From NCBI GenBank assembly GCA_030248225.1, contig JASANE010010009.1, positions 1 through 64,000 on the forward strand: 64,000 nt of DNA. The letters run 5' to 3'. The position numbers and the translations under genes were made by a program. Source of the stretch: Trileptium ribeirensis. Taxonomy: Eukaryota > Nematoda > Enoplea > Enoplida > Thoracostomopsidae. Positions 52,911-64,000 of this stretch are shown piece by piece. Numbering within the stretch: the stretch's first letter is position 1; the number at the start of each line of letters is the position of its first letter. The notes under the pieces are model-generated. The model did no database searches, was not told the DNA's origin, and worked only from the letters and a program-made list of their open reading frames with translations.

Positions 52911-54189
52911 GCTCCAACGGAGCCCCCTCCTTTCTTAAACTGTTAAATGGTTGGTCCTCTACGGGGTTTGCAAAAGACCACATCTAATTTTCTAACTAAT
53001 TTGTTCACAACTCTCCACATATCTGCGCGCCGTTTTCCATAAATGAGAGACTATCTGTCATACCTAGAGCCACTCGCGCGCACCTAATCAAAATTACTAC
53101 CCACTGGGTGATTGTAATGCAAAAATGTTCCCATGAGTATGGGAACCAGTCGAGTATGGGGAAGGATACATTTTAAGAGCAAATTTCTTTTTATTTTTTG
53201 AACACGTACAATTATGGGCGCTGAACATCCTCCTTACATCGTAACTGACTATCTAAATACTAATTTTGACGAGAATTTTGATCGGTGCACCGGACCCGTC
53301 CTGACACGCTCCATACATATTGTACAACATACACTTGAGATATCGCATTTTTAATTGATAATTATGTGTACGGGTATCATCCGTTCGGCATCGAAATCGT
53401 GGAAGCGGAAGAATGGTGGATAAAAGTATTCTGACTACTGTTCCTGGCCATCCGGATGCACATACTACGTGTCAGTAACGTACTATGATATTACCGCACA
53501 TGTGACCATTTCAAATTCAACGGACACATACAATTTGGGGGTCATAAAATCGCCATTACAGAGCAAAAATCATCCCGCGCACCTCGGGCGCGTGGAGCAT
53601 GATTGTACATAGACGTTATACAGAGGAAATAGTTTATTTTACAACAATGAGTTAATCGCAAATCAACACCAGAATCACGCTCCACCGGTGTCCGGCCATC
53701 CATCAGGGTAAAATCTTCTCCCCCTGTATCCCTAGTTTTAGCTGTCCCTTAAAATTTCCTAAAAATGTCCAGCTGCCACAGTTTGCATAGCAGTTATATT
53801 ATGAATCAATAAGCTTGGTTTGCCATTGCATCTTTTCCCTAGCCGTGAACGGGTAGTAAACAATACATTTCTCGCATCCGCATGGTGATAACATTATATG
53901 TATTTACTGAATAGAAGAAGATCATCTAAACAAAGGAGAAGGTTTGAAAAACAAATACGACCTTAAATTTCGACTGATTTTACAACGAAAGCTTTACAGT
54001 TAATTGTGATACTACCATCTTTTAAAATTCTGACTCTTTCTTAATAGTAACAGGCGAGGTATCATAATTTTACTGTTCCCCGCTAGCATTAAAAAACGGT
54101 TTGGTATTATAGATATGGGTATACATATGCACACATTGTCTTAGTAAATATATACTTCCACATACATTGATGGTACATATATATCGTAC
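52911..54189. other. No gene seen
   Basis: Unremarkable non-coding sequence. Confidence 0.4.
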
Positions 54190-54490
54190 ATTCCGATGCA
54201 GGAGTTCAGATGGGACTACACCCCCTGACACTTCGGACCAACCCACCTCCCCCAACGACATCACGGTCTAATCCCTTCCCCGCCGCGTCGATGGCGACGA
54301 GAAAATTCTGGCATAATTTGGTAAATATAAGGTGGAAATTTGCAAAATGGGAGTAAAATAGCAGAAACGGGTCGTCAAACGGGAGGGAGCGGGTGGGTCG
54401 TCGTCAACATTTTTCAGGACCTCTCCCCTGAAGACCTCCCCGCGAGGGCATCTACATCCCCCTGAGGACCTTCACCGCCACCAACCCGGC
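54190..54490. other. GC-rich patches around an A/T-rich core
   Basis: Two C-rich blocks (54215-54300 and 54400-54490) flank an A/T-rich core with GGAAATTTGCAAAATGGG. The same layout occurs at 60820-61150, so this may be one repeat family. Confidence 0.35.
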
Positions 54491-55229
54491 TAATTATATC
54501 AGTGGTGCTAAATGTATACTAGATCATCGCAAGAGTTCGAACAATAGCAATGAGATATTTGTTACATAATCATATTCAATCCTGACCAATTTTGCCTTAT
54601 CTCAAACGCAAAGGATAGTGTTGAAGAAAAAGAACCACATAACCGCTTTGTTTTAAATCAATCTTTTCTATTAGATAGAAGGTACTTGGTTGTACATTGC
54701 GCATCAAGAACTAAAATATACAAAAATATTAACAGTTAAAAGTTAGGTAGTCAACGTAGATCGAATAGCTTGATTTTTAGTAATATAAGAACAATAATTA
54801 GGTGTGAAAATCCAGTAAATTTAATCAGAAATGCGGATGAATCTCTCGGGGTTGGTTCTGTGTTTGAGTTCAGGAACGCCTAAATCTTTTTACAAAATTC
54901 CTGCAATGAATTTACTAATTTTTTAATTTCATGCTTTTAATTTCGTAACTTCTTATATATTTGGCTGTTATAATTTGTGGCTTTGGAATACTTGGTTTTG
55001 CTATGCTATAGGTTGTATCTCTGCAACGAATATTAATACTATATACATTAAACTCAGTTTATTAGTTAACCGCTTCGTTCGATTATAGATATTATTCTAA
55101 TCGCTAGATCTGGCTTGTGTTATGACGTAGATACAGTGGATAGGGAAGTTGCGGGATGCATTGTTCAAAAGCAAAAATAACCTGAAGCGATCAACTCTCG
55201 AAATAGGCATGCCAGATTCAATATCCTAA
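54491..55229. other. No gene seen
   Basis: AT-rich, nothing recognised. Confidence 0.4.
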
Positions 55230-55463
55230 GTTGTAACAAAGCTTATATAGTTAAAGCCGTGCATCAAAATGACCTAATGCACGTTTAGAAGAATTAGCTG
55301 GATTACAAGTCAGTTGCAGCACAGCCGGGCGTGCGTCAAGTGATTTGTACGCACGGTTGTGTTGTTTAACTCGTCCAAACTCGTGCTGAAACACTCGTCT
55401 GAACTCGTCACAACCGTGCGTACAAATCACTTAACGCACGATGACTGTGCTACAACTATTACT
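55230..55463. repeat. Palindromic MITE-like repeat, copy B
   Basis: The best-preserved copy. It has the same left flank as copy A (TTGTAACA, then AAGCTTATATAGTTAAAGCC), and the palindromic core 55306-55463 has long arms (TGCGTCAAGTGATTTGTACG with its near-complement). It ends CTGTGCTACAACTATTACTT. Confidence 0.8.
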
Positions 55464-58145
55464 TAAATAATATTTATTTCCTGTCGCTCTACTTCCAACA
55501 ATATACATACAGCTTCGTGCTATAAATCATATGTTTGCCTCTATTCCAATTATACATTTATCAAATCTCACACGTGCAGAGTAACTTTTGCAGTGAGTAG
55601 TAAACTTACGTAAAATTTAGGAGGTATGTGCGCCACTGCTGACTAGCCTATATTTAAAAACAGTGGCGCTAAACCCACTGAGTTTTGTGCAGCAACTAGT
55701 TAAGGTTCCCATCTACCTTAAAGCATTCAACACAGATATGTCATCGAACACATTTTATGCTTCACTCGGGGATTGCAATTCCTTAAAAACTGGTGGCAAT
55801 ATCAAAACAATCATGTGTTGGGTGTAGATCTTGATTGAGTTGCTGTACGAAAGCCTTGATTACGACCCTGGTGCGATGCATACCTCCACATATTCACCGC
55901 TCAAACTCCAAACAGGTTTTAGCTCAATTGCATTAAGTTCTAGGTGGTGAGACAATTAAGAATAGTTATGCTGCTGCTTTAAAGCAGGAATAAGGCGCTA
56001 CTATACATATATCGGTTGTATTCGTGCTTTGAAACTCCAAATAACCACGACGGACACCTTGCATTAAAGAACCAACGAATTTTAGTCTTTCAAGTAGCAC
56101 TGAACAAAGTCAATAATACAAAACGATATAAGTAACCTCAGTCGTTCCAACAATCACATCTGACACTACGATTATCATATAATCTCCCGCGCGATAGAAC
56201 AAAAACTGAATAATGTTCGTAATGTGGAAAGAAATGTTAGGCGATTGTTTCAATCAAATGTAACCTATGCGGCAATTGGATTTAGGTTTCATGTAACCTG
56301 CATTCAGGAAAAAGGAGGCCATTCGATACAAGCTATATCGAAATTCATACAGCGATTGGTTTTCCAAAATTTTGTTTCAAATATGAACGCTTCCACCTGC
56401 AATAGACAAATTTATTATATTAATAGAACATGTACGTAAGTAGACGCCGGATCGTTGGGGTGCAACCATCGTAACGTTAGCTACTAAGCCATATAGCAGC
56501 TGTTGCTGGGATCTTTAAGGAACATAGCAAGGGAGCGGACAACAGGCGTGCAAAAGTGCAGTAATTGTTTGCGTAATGCTGGATTTGCGTTGGGTCCATT
56601 TGGACCTGTTATGCATTAAGGGGTTAAACACACCTTTGCTGATAAATCTATATATATGGAACCAGTTATCCCAAGTAGTAGAAACAGAACCTACACTATA
56701 AGCTAAAAAGAGTAGCGCATTCTGCTATTCTGATCAAGCGGTGTACACTGCCTTTCAAAATTACTAAGCTGTTAAGCAAAGACCAAGACAAGATATTATG
56801 GTAATATTGCCATATCGTCATATTTTTTGTGTTTAATAAGCGTTAGACTGTTCCATTTTAATTATATAGCTCACATTCTTATTTTAGTCTTGTTCCCTTA
56901 AAACAAATCAAACATATTTAATCTGAGCATCCAGACATATCGAGGTGTATAAATATCGTATCATACATATCTTATATCGCTATACATTTTATCAAATCTC
57001 AAATCATTACTGTCACATGAAGCTACATGGCGCACCACTACCCAGGCGAGCAAATCGAAACTAATAGATTTCAAATTAGTAGCAGTAGTAGCTTTTAAAT
57101 TAGCCGTTCAACTGCTAATAAATAAGAATAACAATCACGATAAATAACAATGGTAAAGAGACAACGCTCTATTGCTGCAAATCAGAAGCAGTCACGTATT
57201 TTATAATAGACATTCGCCAGTCGTTGAATTATCGTTGATGTATCGAAGATGTAATTATTGCAAAGCGAGATTTAATATCGAGAATCGAACCAAACAAAAA
57301 CACGGGAAATTAATAGATAATAATGTCTAACATTTCAAATTTCCGACACAATATAGATAGATTGATAGATATAAGCATTTAAACGTCCTCGTGTACCAAC
57401 AGCACAACACAGCATGCCATAAACGAACGTATGAACAAAATGCAATTTACAAAGAAACGAAGCTATAAATTCGAAGAACATCTCTGGGTAAATACATCAT
57501 TTAACACAAGTATAGTCCGATTACTAACGATATATTCTCGGAAATGGCGATAACGCGAAAATATGACATGACTTATTGCAATGCGTAGTTTTGTTCTTTC
57601 AAACTACCGCTGGCTATTTCGTGCACTACATTCTTGAATAAACGCTATCTTTGGCATAGTTCACATGCTTTATAGAAAACAAGGCTAACACAATGTAGTA
57701 TTTTACAGGATACGCGTAGTCCCCTAATTATGCCTTTTACAGGTTTGGGCTATCTCCAAGCTAAAGTCGTGACGCCGACTTTTCAAACGAATTTTGATCC
57801 GTTTCTGAATCATGTCTTGTGGCAGTTAAGATTTTGCATTTTTATTAGATATCTATGCTTTCAAACTTAGATTTTGTTGTTTGGGGTTTTTTGTTTTCAA
57901 ATAATATTTTCAAATATTGATTAAAGTCCAATTTTCGCTGTATATTTGGGAATTCGCAGATCATGGAACCTAATACAGTTTAAATCGATAGCGATACTGT
58001 AACAGCAGCATATAAGATATATATAACTATTTAAATATGGAACATACAATAAATTAACCGTTTAGTTCTCATATTAACGCGCTAACTGTAGTACATTAAC
58101 CTACTACTAATGCTGTACAGAAGTGAATTATTAACTAGAGTTTGA
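55464..58145. other. No gene seen
   Basis: AT-rich non-coding DNA with only a 71-codon frame (56224-56439) and no splice or domain support. Confidence 0.4.
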
Positions 58146-58300
58146 CAATTAATAGTTATAGCATAGGCAGTAGTGCGTTCAAATACTTGTACGCATGGTT
58201 TGTAACGAGTTCAAACGAGTGCGATATCACGAGATTGAACGAGTTACCGTGCGTACAAATCTTTGAACGCAATGCTTCCTATGCTACAACCGACTTGTTA
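58146..58300. repeat. Palindromic MITE-like repeat, copy C
   Basis: A diverged member: TTATAGCATAGG...CCTATGCTACAAC ends, TGCGTTCAAATA/CAAATCTTTGAACGCA arms and AACGAGTT words in the centre. A further half-palindrome (CCGTGCATTC...TGCACGG) follows to about 58340. Confidence 0.65.
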
Positions 58301-60819
58301 TAAGGCTAACCGTGCATTCAGACATTTGTATGCACGGATTTCACTATAAATACTATATTACAATTATAGATATCCCAACGCAAAGTTTTACAGTTTCAAC
58401 TCTACTTTAAACCGTTCCGTTTTAGTAACCAACGTGTTACATTTACACAGTGCGAACATCTGATAAAGTTGCTGTTCTAATTTCTTTATGGTCGATTTAC
58501 ACACACTGTCGAGGATTTTTCAGTTTGGCATATTTTTCAGTCACAGCGTAGAGATATCGTGAACGATGGCGATCTGATTAGAGTCTATTATAGTCATCTG
58601 GTGTTTAGGCTTTGCTGATTTTGAATTTTTGTAAGCTCCGCTTGGCTAGTTTACTAAATGGCACCCGCTGATCTCCGTTTGTTGTAATCAAGCAAAAAGT
58701 TCCGCTGGAATTGTTTGCGATAAATCTTTTTGTCGTTCTCGATCAGATCAAATAATTCGCTCAAAATTAACATGAGACTGTTCAACGTTGTTAAAACACC
58801 GTATTCTGGTCTTTATCGAATTTTAAAGAGTGTATGCAGTACTGTGTCTAATAGCACGTACACTTAACGAAAACGAACTGTAAAAATATTTTACCTAAAC
58901 TACTGCGGAATAACCCATGTTGAACATATCGTGCAGAAACTTTACAAATACTTTGTTCGAAAATGAATAGTTTCAAGCCTTTTGTTTACACGTGGAAGAT
59001 GATGTTATCACCGTTGAATAGTATACATAACTTCATATTCCGAACTAACTAATTATATTTACTTGTTGTTGCCGGAAATTTTAACCTGTAATTGTTGCAT
59101 ACAAAATTCATGTGCATGGATATACGGACTCTTGAATGCATCCATAAAAATTTAGAGCCAATTTCACCCATATAATCACCAGTTATGCGGATTGCAATAA
59201 AATGTTGCTTGCTAACACACAGATGGTAAATGACTAAGCGACTGTAACCACACAATTTGAAATAAATGAAAAACTAAAATTTTTATTTCTCATTTTGAAG
59301 ATTCTTGTGTGTGCCTATCTTACATAATACGGTATTGTCTGTGTGATAATTCTATGATACCTCGTATCCCCGGATAGAATGGAACATACATGGTCATATG
59401 GCATGTTCTGCACGATATACACTCAAATTGTTTTACATTTATCTCTAACAGTTTCCACAGTCAGACTTTGGGCCAAGTCAACCTGACGCCGTAGCGTTTT
59501 ATGTCCTTAAACAGAATAACATAATGTGGGAGGTAGAGAAGCGGCAGCCCCATCTCGCAACCTAGTCATAAACTGAGCACAAGGCTCAAATAAGGACCTT
59601 TCCATAAACTAAGCAGTTTAGGCTTAGTATAACGAGGACACAATATAATAGCTTGAGCTCCTCGCTTGCTTTAAACCGGAATCACATTGCGTTAAACTCT
59701 GTCCTTTTGTGAAAACCGACAACGGCAATTGTATGAAGTCACCAGTGCACATGACACCCTCTATTCTCGCCTCTACTGCGCATCCATAATTACAAAAACG
59801 GTAATTACTAACAGCTTTCTAACGGAGCTATTTAGAGTTGATATAATCATTTAATACGACGATAATGGTGGTCGATCTATTTTATATTTACCAAGAAAGT
59901 CTCGTTTCAATTTGGCTTGCGAACTATAAAACGTGCGGTGAATAATGTGGCATTCGCTTAATATACATGGACAGCATTAACTACTACGTAACTATCCACG
60001 TGTTTAAGATAAACATACATCTGTATTAGGAAAAGGATTACACGTTTTAAACACATACGATTGAATTACACAATTACACGGGTATTTCAGCTAATCATTA
60101 TATTGAATATATATTGTTGCTGCTTATTTCATTTTGCTACTTGGCTGTAACATTACTTGCTTTGCTAACGGTTATTAATGGTTGCCTTTGTGTGTACAAT
60201 ATACCTCAAGTTGATGTAAAAACAGTGATTTAAATTGATGCTAAATGCAATAATAACATTTTGATTTGAAGTCATTAATTGTATTATTTACTGGTTACCA
60301 TTGCTTTTCGTTTGTATAGTAAGTGATAGCAAACTAATGAATAAAATTCGCTGGGTGCATCTTTCGATAGGTCTCAGATGCGTCACTCTAGAATTTTATT
60401 TCTGGCCGCTATTAAGTATATGTTAATGATTCTAGAGAAACAAATAGCAATACGATATTAAGGAAATGTAATAGTAATATCTGGACCCAGTCACAGGTGC
60501 ACGTGCAATGGTGATAACATAACTGTATGGTGGCAAGCATGCAGTCAACGTATAGCAACAATGAACTAGTAATTCCGCCGTTTGAGCCAAATCGGCCCGA
60601 TAAATCTTGAGTTACAGATGATACCAGCAGTTTTACATTCACGTTATAGGGCGTGGCTTTGAGACTTGACATAAATTTGTTGGTTATGACCCATTTTTTA
60701 GTTTGTGGAATGGCACAATAGTATTGAATATATCATTTGCATGCTTTATATACGCTCCCTAAAATAATAAGCATATATTCGCATAGGAACTGCATGGTGT
60801 TATCCCCTCTAAGATGTTG
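58301..60819. other. No gene seen
   Basis: AT-rich with short frames only. Confidence 0.4.
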
Positions 60820-61430
60820 CATCACCGTCGGCGCGTAACGCCGACCTCTCCCACCCCCACCCCGGCAGGTTATTCAATCCCGGACCCTCCCTGGAGCCGT
60901 GAAATTTCGCAAAAAATTGCAAAAATGCAAAAATTAAGGAAAATAGGCACAAACTCGCTAACCGTAAGGAACATTTTAGACAAAATTGGGAAAGTTAGCA
61001 AAAATGGAAAAAATTGAGTAAAATTACGGAGAACTTGCACCTTCAAAACTAAAAATCCTGGTCACCACGCACGCACACCCCCCACCCTCGCGGGCCGTTG
61101 GCCCTCCCACCGCGCTATCCGCCACCCGCGGGAACTCGGATGTTGAGATTGTATGGTAATAACCACTCTGACAATCTGTGCCAAACTAGTGTGAACAGTA
61201 TGTATAAACTTCCAGACGATAAATAGATAATTCAGATGAATTTTGGTCTGTGACAATGTCATTCAATCTCACATCCCTCCGTCCTCCGCGTTTACCCTCC
61301 ACCACTCCACCCCGCACTCCGCGGCAATTCCCTCCACGCGGCGGCTAGCTGATACCCCTGTGAGGCCGAAGGCCGACTTCTCGCGGCACCTGCTAACTTC
61401 GCTGGACCTCGGACCTCGACCACAATGACA
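60820..61430. repeat. GC-rich / A-rich composite repeat
   Basis: C-rich blocks (60830-60895, 61070-61140, 61270-61420) alternate with A-rich words such as GCAAAAAATTGCAAAAATGC. The layout resembles 54190-54490 and, inverted, 10080-10720. No coding recognised. Confidence 0.4.
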
Positions 61431-61461
61431 ATATGAGCCAAAATAGTTGTTAAACTTGCAG

Positions 61462-61817
61462 ATGATAACTGCAAGGTTCAAGGTTATCAGGGAAATCAGG
61501 GAAATGTGGTGTAAAACGTTGCCGTTGCGTCCCGGACTATCCACATACTTCCTTGCATGAGAAAATACGTGGCCAAGATAAATCCAAAGCCGAATCAGTC
61601 CCAACGGATCATCGATACGGCTAAAGCGTTTGGCTCCAAGATGATAACTGCGCGGTTTCCGGTGATCAGGGAAATCAGGCAAATTGGGTGGAAAACGTTT
61701 CCGTTGCGTCCCGGATTATCCACATACTTCCTTGCATGAGAAAATACGTGGCCAAGGTGAATCCAAAGCGGAATCAGTCCCAACGGGTCATCGATCCGGC
61801 TAAAGCGTTTTGCTCCA
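61462..61817. repeat. 178-bp tandem duplication
   Basis: GATGATAACTGC, TATCCACATACTTCCTTGCA and AATCAGTCCCAACGG recur 178 bp apart. The two units are about 90% alike by eye. The second unit runs directly into the hAT-like relic. Confidence 0.85.
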
Positions 61818-62186
61818 ACTCAGCCGGCCTTGATCAGTTATACTTCACCGTGTTGTCAAAGGACGGCGACAAAAAAGGCTTGTAGGAGGTAGTTAAGGTC
61901 CTTTTGCTCTTATCTCCTGGAAACGCGGTTGTTGAAAGTGGATTTTCCGTGAATAAAGATCTTCTTGTCGAGAATCGTCAGGAACAGCACTGGTGGCTCA
62001 ACGGATTGTTCATGACGCAATTAAGGTTGCGGGGGATTCGAAGTAATGGAGGTCGGGACTAACATGATAAAGTTTTCCCATCAATCCAACAATCGCTATT
62101 GGGAAGCTCTGCAGCAGCATAGGGCGGATAGTGCTGCTGAGCGAGAGAAAAAGGAGCGGGCAAAGCGAGTTGAGAACGAGCTGTAA
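61818..62186 (+). pseudogene. hAT-like transposase C-terminal relic
   Basis: Pieces in different frames match the hAT-family C-terminal (dimerisation) region: the signature GNAVVESGFSVNKDLLVEN, then a frameshifted LVAQRIVHDAIK, then a further frameshifted basic tail rich in Glu, Lys and Arg ending at TAA near 62186. An in-frame TAG lies at 61883 and at least two frameshifts are present, so it is dead. The N-terminal and catalytic parts are not seen. A domesticated hAT/ZBED gene relic is the alternative. Confidence 0.65.
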
Positions 62187-62399
62187 GACTTAAATGTATA
62201 ATAGTTTTGGCGTGGTAGTATAATTGTATTCTCCCATCAGGCAATTTTTTGAGCAATATGGGAGAAAATTATATTTCATCAGGAAAATCAGGGAAATTTT
62301 TCCGCTACATATTTATACAGGTGTGTGCAATACTTTTCATTAGCCCAAAAATTTCTTATTAGCAAAGTAGTAAATTGTACTTACGACTTACAAATCCGG
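62187..62399. other. Nothing recognised
   Basis: Contains GGGAAAATTATATTTCATCAGGAAAATCAGGGAAA-type simple words only. Confidence 0.3.
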
Positions 62400-64000
62400 T
62401 AACCCGCGGCTGGGTCGACGGGTCACCACTTGGGATGTTCGTCGGAACACCTCCCTCAAGCCTCCGTCGGTTTCTGGTTTGTACTTGCGTCGACGCGAAA
62501 TCGCTCTCCGTCCACTCCTTCACATTATCGCTCAATGTTTTCTTCTGTCAAACATTTTTCCTCTTCCTCTCTACTACGCCTTGGCAGACAGACAGTCTTA
62601 GCGACGTCGTCACATCGCAAGACTTAGCCATACCACTATAGTTTCCTGCGTTTGACAGTTGTTAGCAGTGTTTCATAGGGTGCTGAGTTCTGTATGATCC
62701 TTCTGCGCATCTCTTCGTTTGTAAAGTGGTCTTTATAGCTGAAAGAAAGGATCTTGCAGGAAGCATCGTATTTATATAGCTAGGATTTTCTTCTCAAGCT
62801 CGGCTGTCAAAGTCCATGTCTCACATGCAAACAAAAAGATGCAGATAACGAGAGCATCTATAAGCCTTAGCTTGGTCTGCAGAGTCCCGTTTTTGTCTTG
62901 CCAGATAGGTTTTAATCTGGCTAGAGCTACTCTCGTCTTTGCTATGTCGGCAAATACTTCTGGTCTGGAACCTTCATGTGTGATGCACGTTCTCAGGTAT
63001 TTGAAATGGCTTATTGGCTCCAGTTTTTCTTGTTGATCTCGACGTGTGCCGTTATTCTATTGGGGCTGGTTGTCATGAACTTTGTTTTCTCCCCACTAAT
63101 TTCCATGCCATATTTGGATGAAGGTGCGTCTAAGTGGTTTACCATGACTTTGAGCTCAGCTTCGGGACCTGCCGGGCCATCGATATCGTTCGCAAAACGG
63201 AGGTGATGTTAGTGCGGCCTCCGATATTGCTTGTACCAACGAAGTTTTCGGTTGCATCTGTCACGATTATCTCAAGAAAACTGTACAATGTTGGTGAGAG
63301 TAACCACTTTTGTCGAACTCCAGCTCTTGTCTTGAACAACTCTCCGACTATGCTATTCGCTACGAATGCGTTGCTGGCAGTTACGGAGAGTTGCTGGATG
63401 ACGTTGACAGGTTTGCAGCCCTCGTTATACTTCTCCATGGTGTCCCAGAGAACAGCGTGCATTACTAGTTCGAACGCTTTCTTGAAATCTATAAATATAT
63501 GGTACAGTATTTCTCTTGTTGATGGAACTTTTTGTACAGGAGGTTGAGATTTAATATCTCCTCGACTGTGTCATTCGTCCTTCCCGATAACTTGCGTGTT
63601 TATCGGCGATGATGTTCCCATGCTGACGATGATGACAAATGTTTAATTCCACTGAGTATGCTTTTGAGCATCACATTGTTGTAGTGACGGACGAGGCTGA
63701 TGGTCCGGTAATTTTGGTTCTGCTGGAGATTACCTTCTTGTGTATTGTTATCACCAGCGACTGATTCCAGGATGACGGCCATTGATCTGTTCGCCAGACT
63801 TTGTTGCAGATCTTGGTCAGTACCTTTATTGTGATGTTGCCACCATTCTTCAAGAGTTGCGATTGGACTTTGTCAATTCCGACAGCTTTCTCGCGCTTCA
63901 GTGGTCTACCTGGTGTTTGGATTTCTTATTCCAGAATGGGAAAATCATCGTCTTATTCTGGTATGTGTTGTTGATTACTACGCTGAACTGGACGATTATA
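62400..64000 (-). pseudogene. Decayed non-LTR retrotransposon (LINE) reverse transcriptase
   Basis: Minus strand; enters from the right edge of the window. Order: finger/palm region (WPSSWNQSLVITIHKK; 63853-63671, then frameshifted), a palm segment with AGVRQ and LLSP (63462-63139), the catalytic box in another frame as FAND near 63186-63200 where FADD is expected, GMEISGEKTKFM, and a C-terminal block ending around 62640-62450 (HFTNEEMRRRI; then SREEEE). Several frameshifts and stops occur, and one catalytic Asp is replaced by Asn. Domain order and motifs fit a LINE-type RT; the exact clade is not determined. Confidence 0.8.

Overview
This 64 kb window is AT-rich, gene-poor animal DNA. The signs are GT-AG-style candidate exons separated by kilobase introns, Ty3/Gypsy elements (one primed by a tRNA-Gln-type sequence), a decayed LINE, a hAT-like transposase relic and several MITE or tandem-repeat families. 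No bacterial-type gene organisation is present. I cannot name the species. An invertebrate, perhaps marine, is suggested by the 2A peptides and the LINE type, but that is inference.

The centre (about 23.8-38.6 kb) holds two large minus-strand LTR retrotransposons lying end to end. Element 1 (23813-29962) has two LTRs of about 346 bp, roughly 97% identical by eye. Its pol is ordered protease, RT, RNase H, integrase, and ends in a PWWP chromatin-reader domain. In front of pol lies an ORF1 that is not a recognisable gag. It carries a canonical 2A peptide, then a complete IMPACT/YIH1 (UPF0029) domain, then a transmembrane segment and a decayed second 2A-like motif. Element 2 (about 30159-38639) has one uninterrupted 2449-codon frame ordered gag, env, protease, RT, RNase H, integrase. 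A class I fusion-type envelope glycoprotein lies between Gag and Pol instead of after Pol. Its primer site matches 19 nt of the tRNA-Gln 3' end. Its 3' LTR is missing where element 1 abuts it. These two elements are the most novel content of the window.

Left of the elements (1-23.8 kb) is mostly non-coding DNA with repeats: palindromic MITEs at 0.9-1.3 kb, a foldback and a 261-bp tandem repeat at 8.1-9.4 kb, a 350-bp tandem repeat at 15.5-16.3 kb, and a GC-rich dispersed family. A candidate host gene runs on the minus strand from 20643 to 11226. It has three phase-0 exons predicting a type II membrane protein with a Cys-rich C-terminal part.

Right of the elements (38.6-64 kb) is again mostly non-coding, with a few candidate short exons (45.0, 49.1-49.6 kb), GC-rich islands (45.3, 54.3 kb), more copies of the palindromic MITE (55.3, 58.2 kb), a hAT-type transposase C-terminal relic (61.8-62.2 kb) and a frameshifted non-LTR reverse transcriptase remnant on the minus strand (62.4-64 kb, running off the edge). 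I recognised no tRNA, rRNA or CRISPR.
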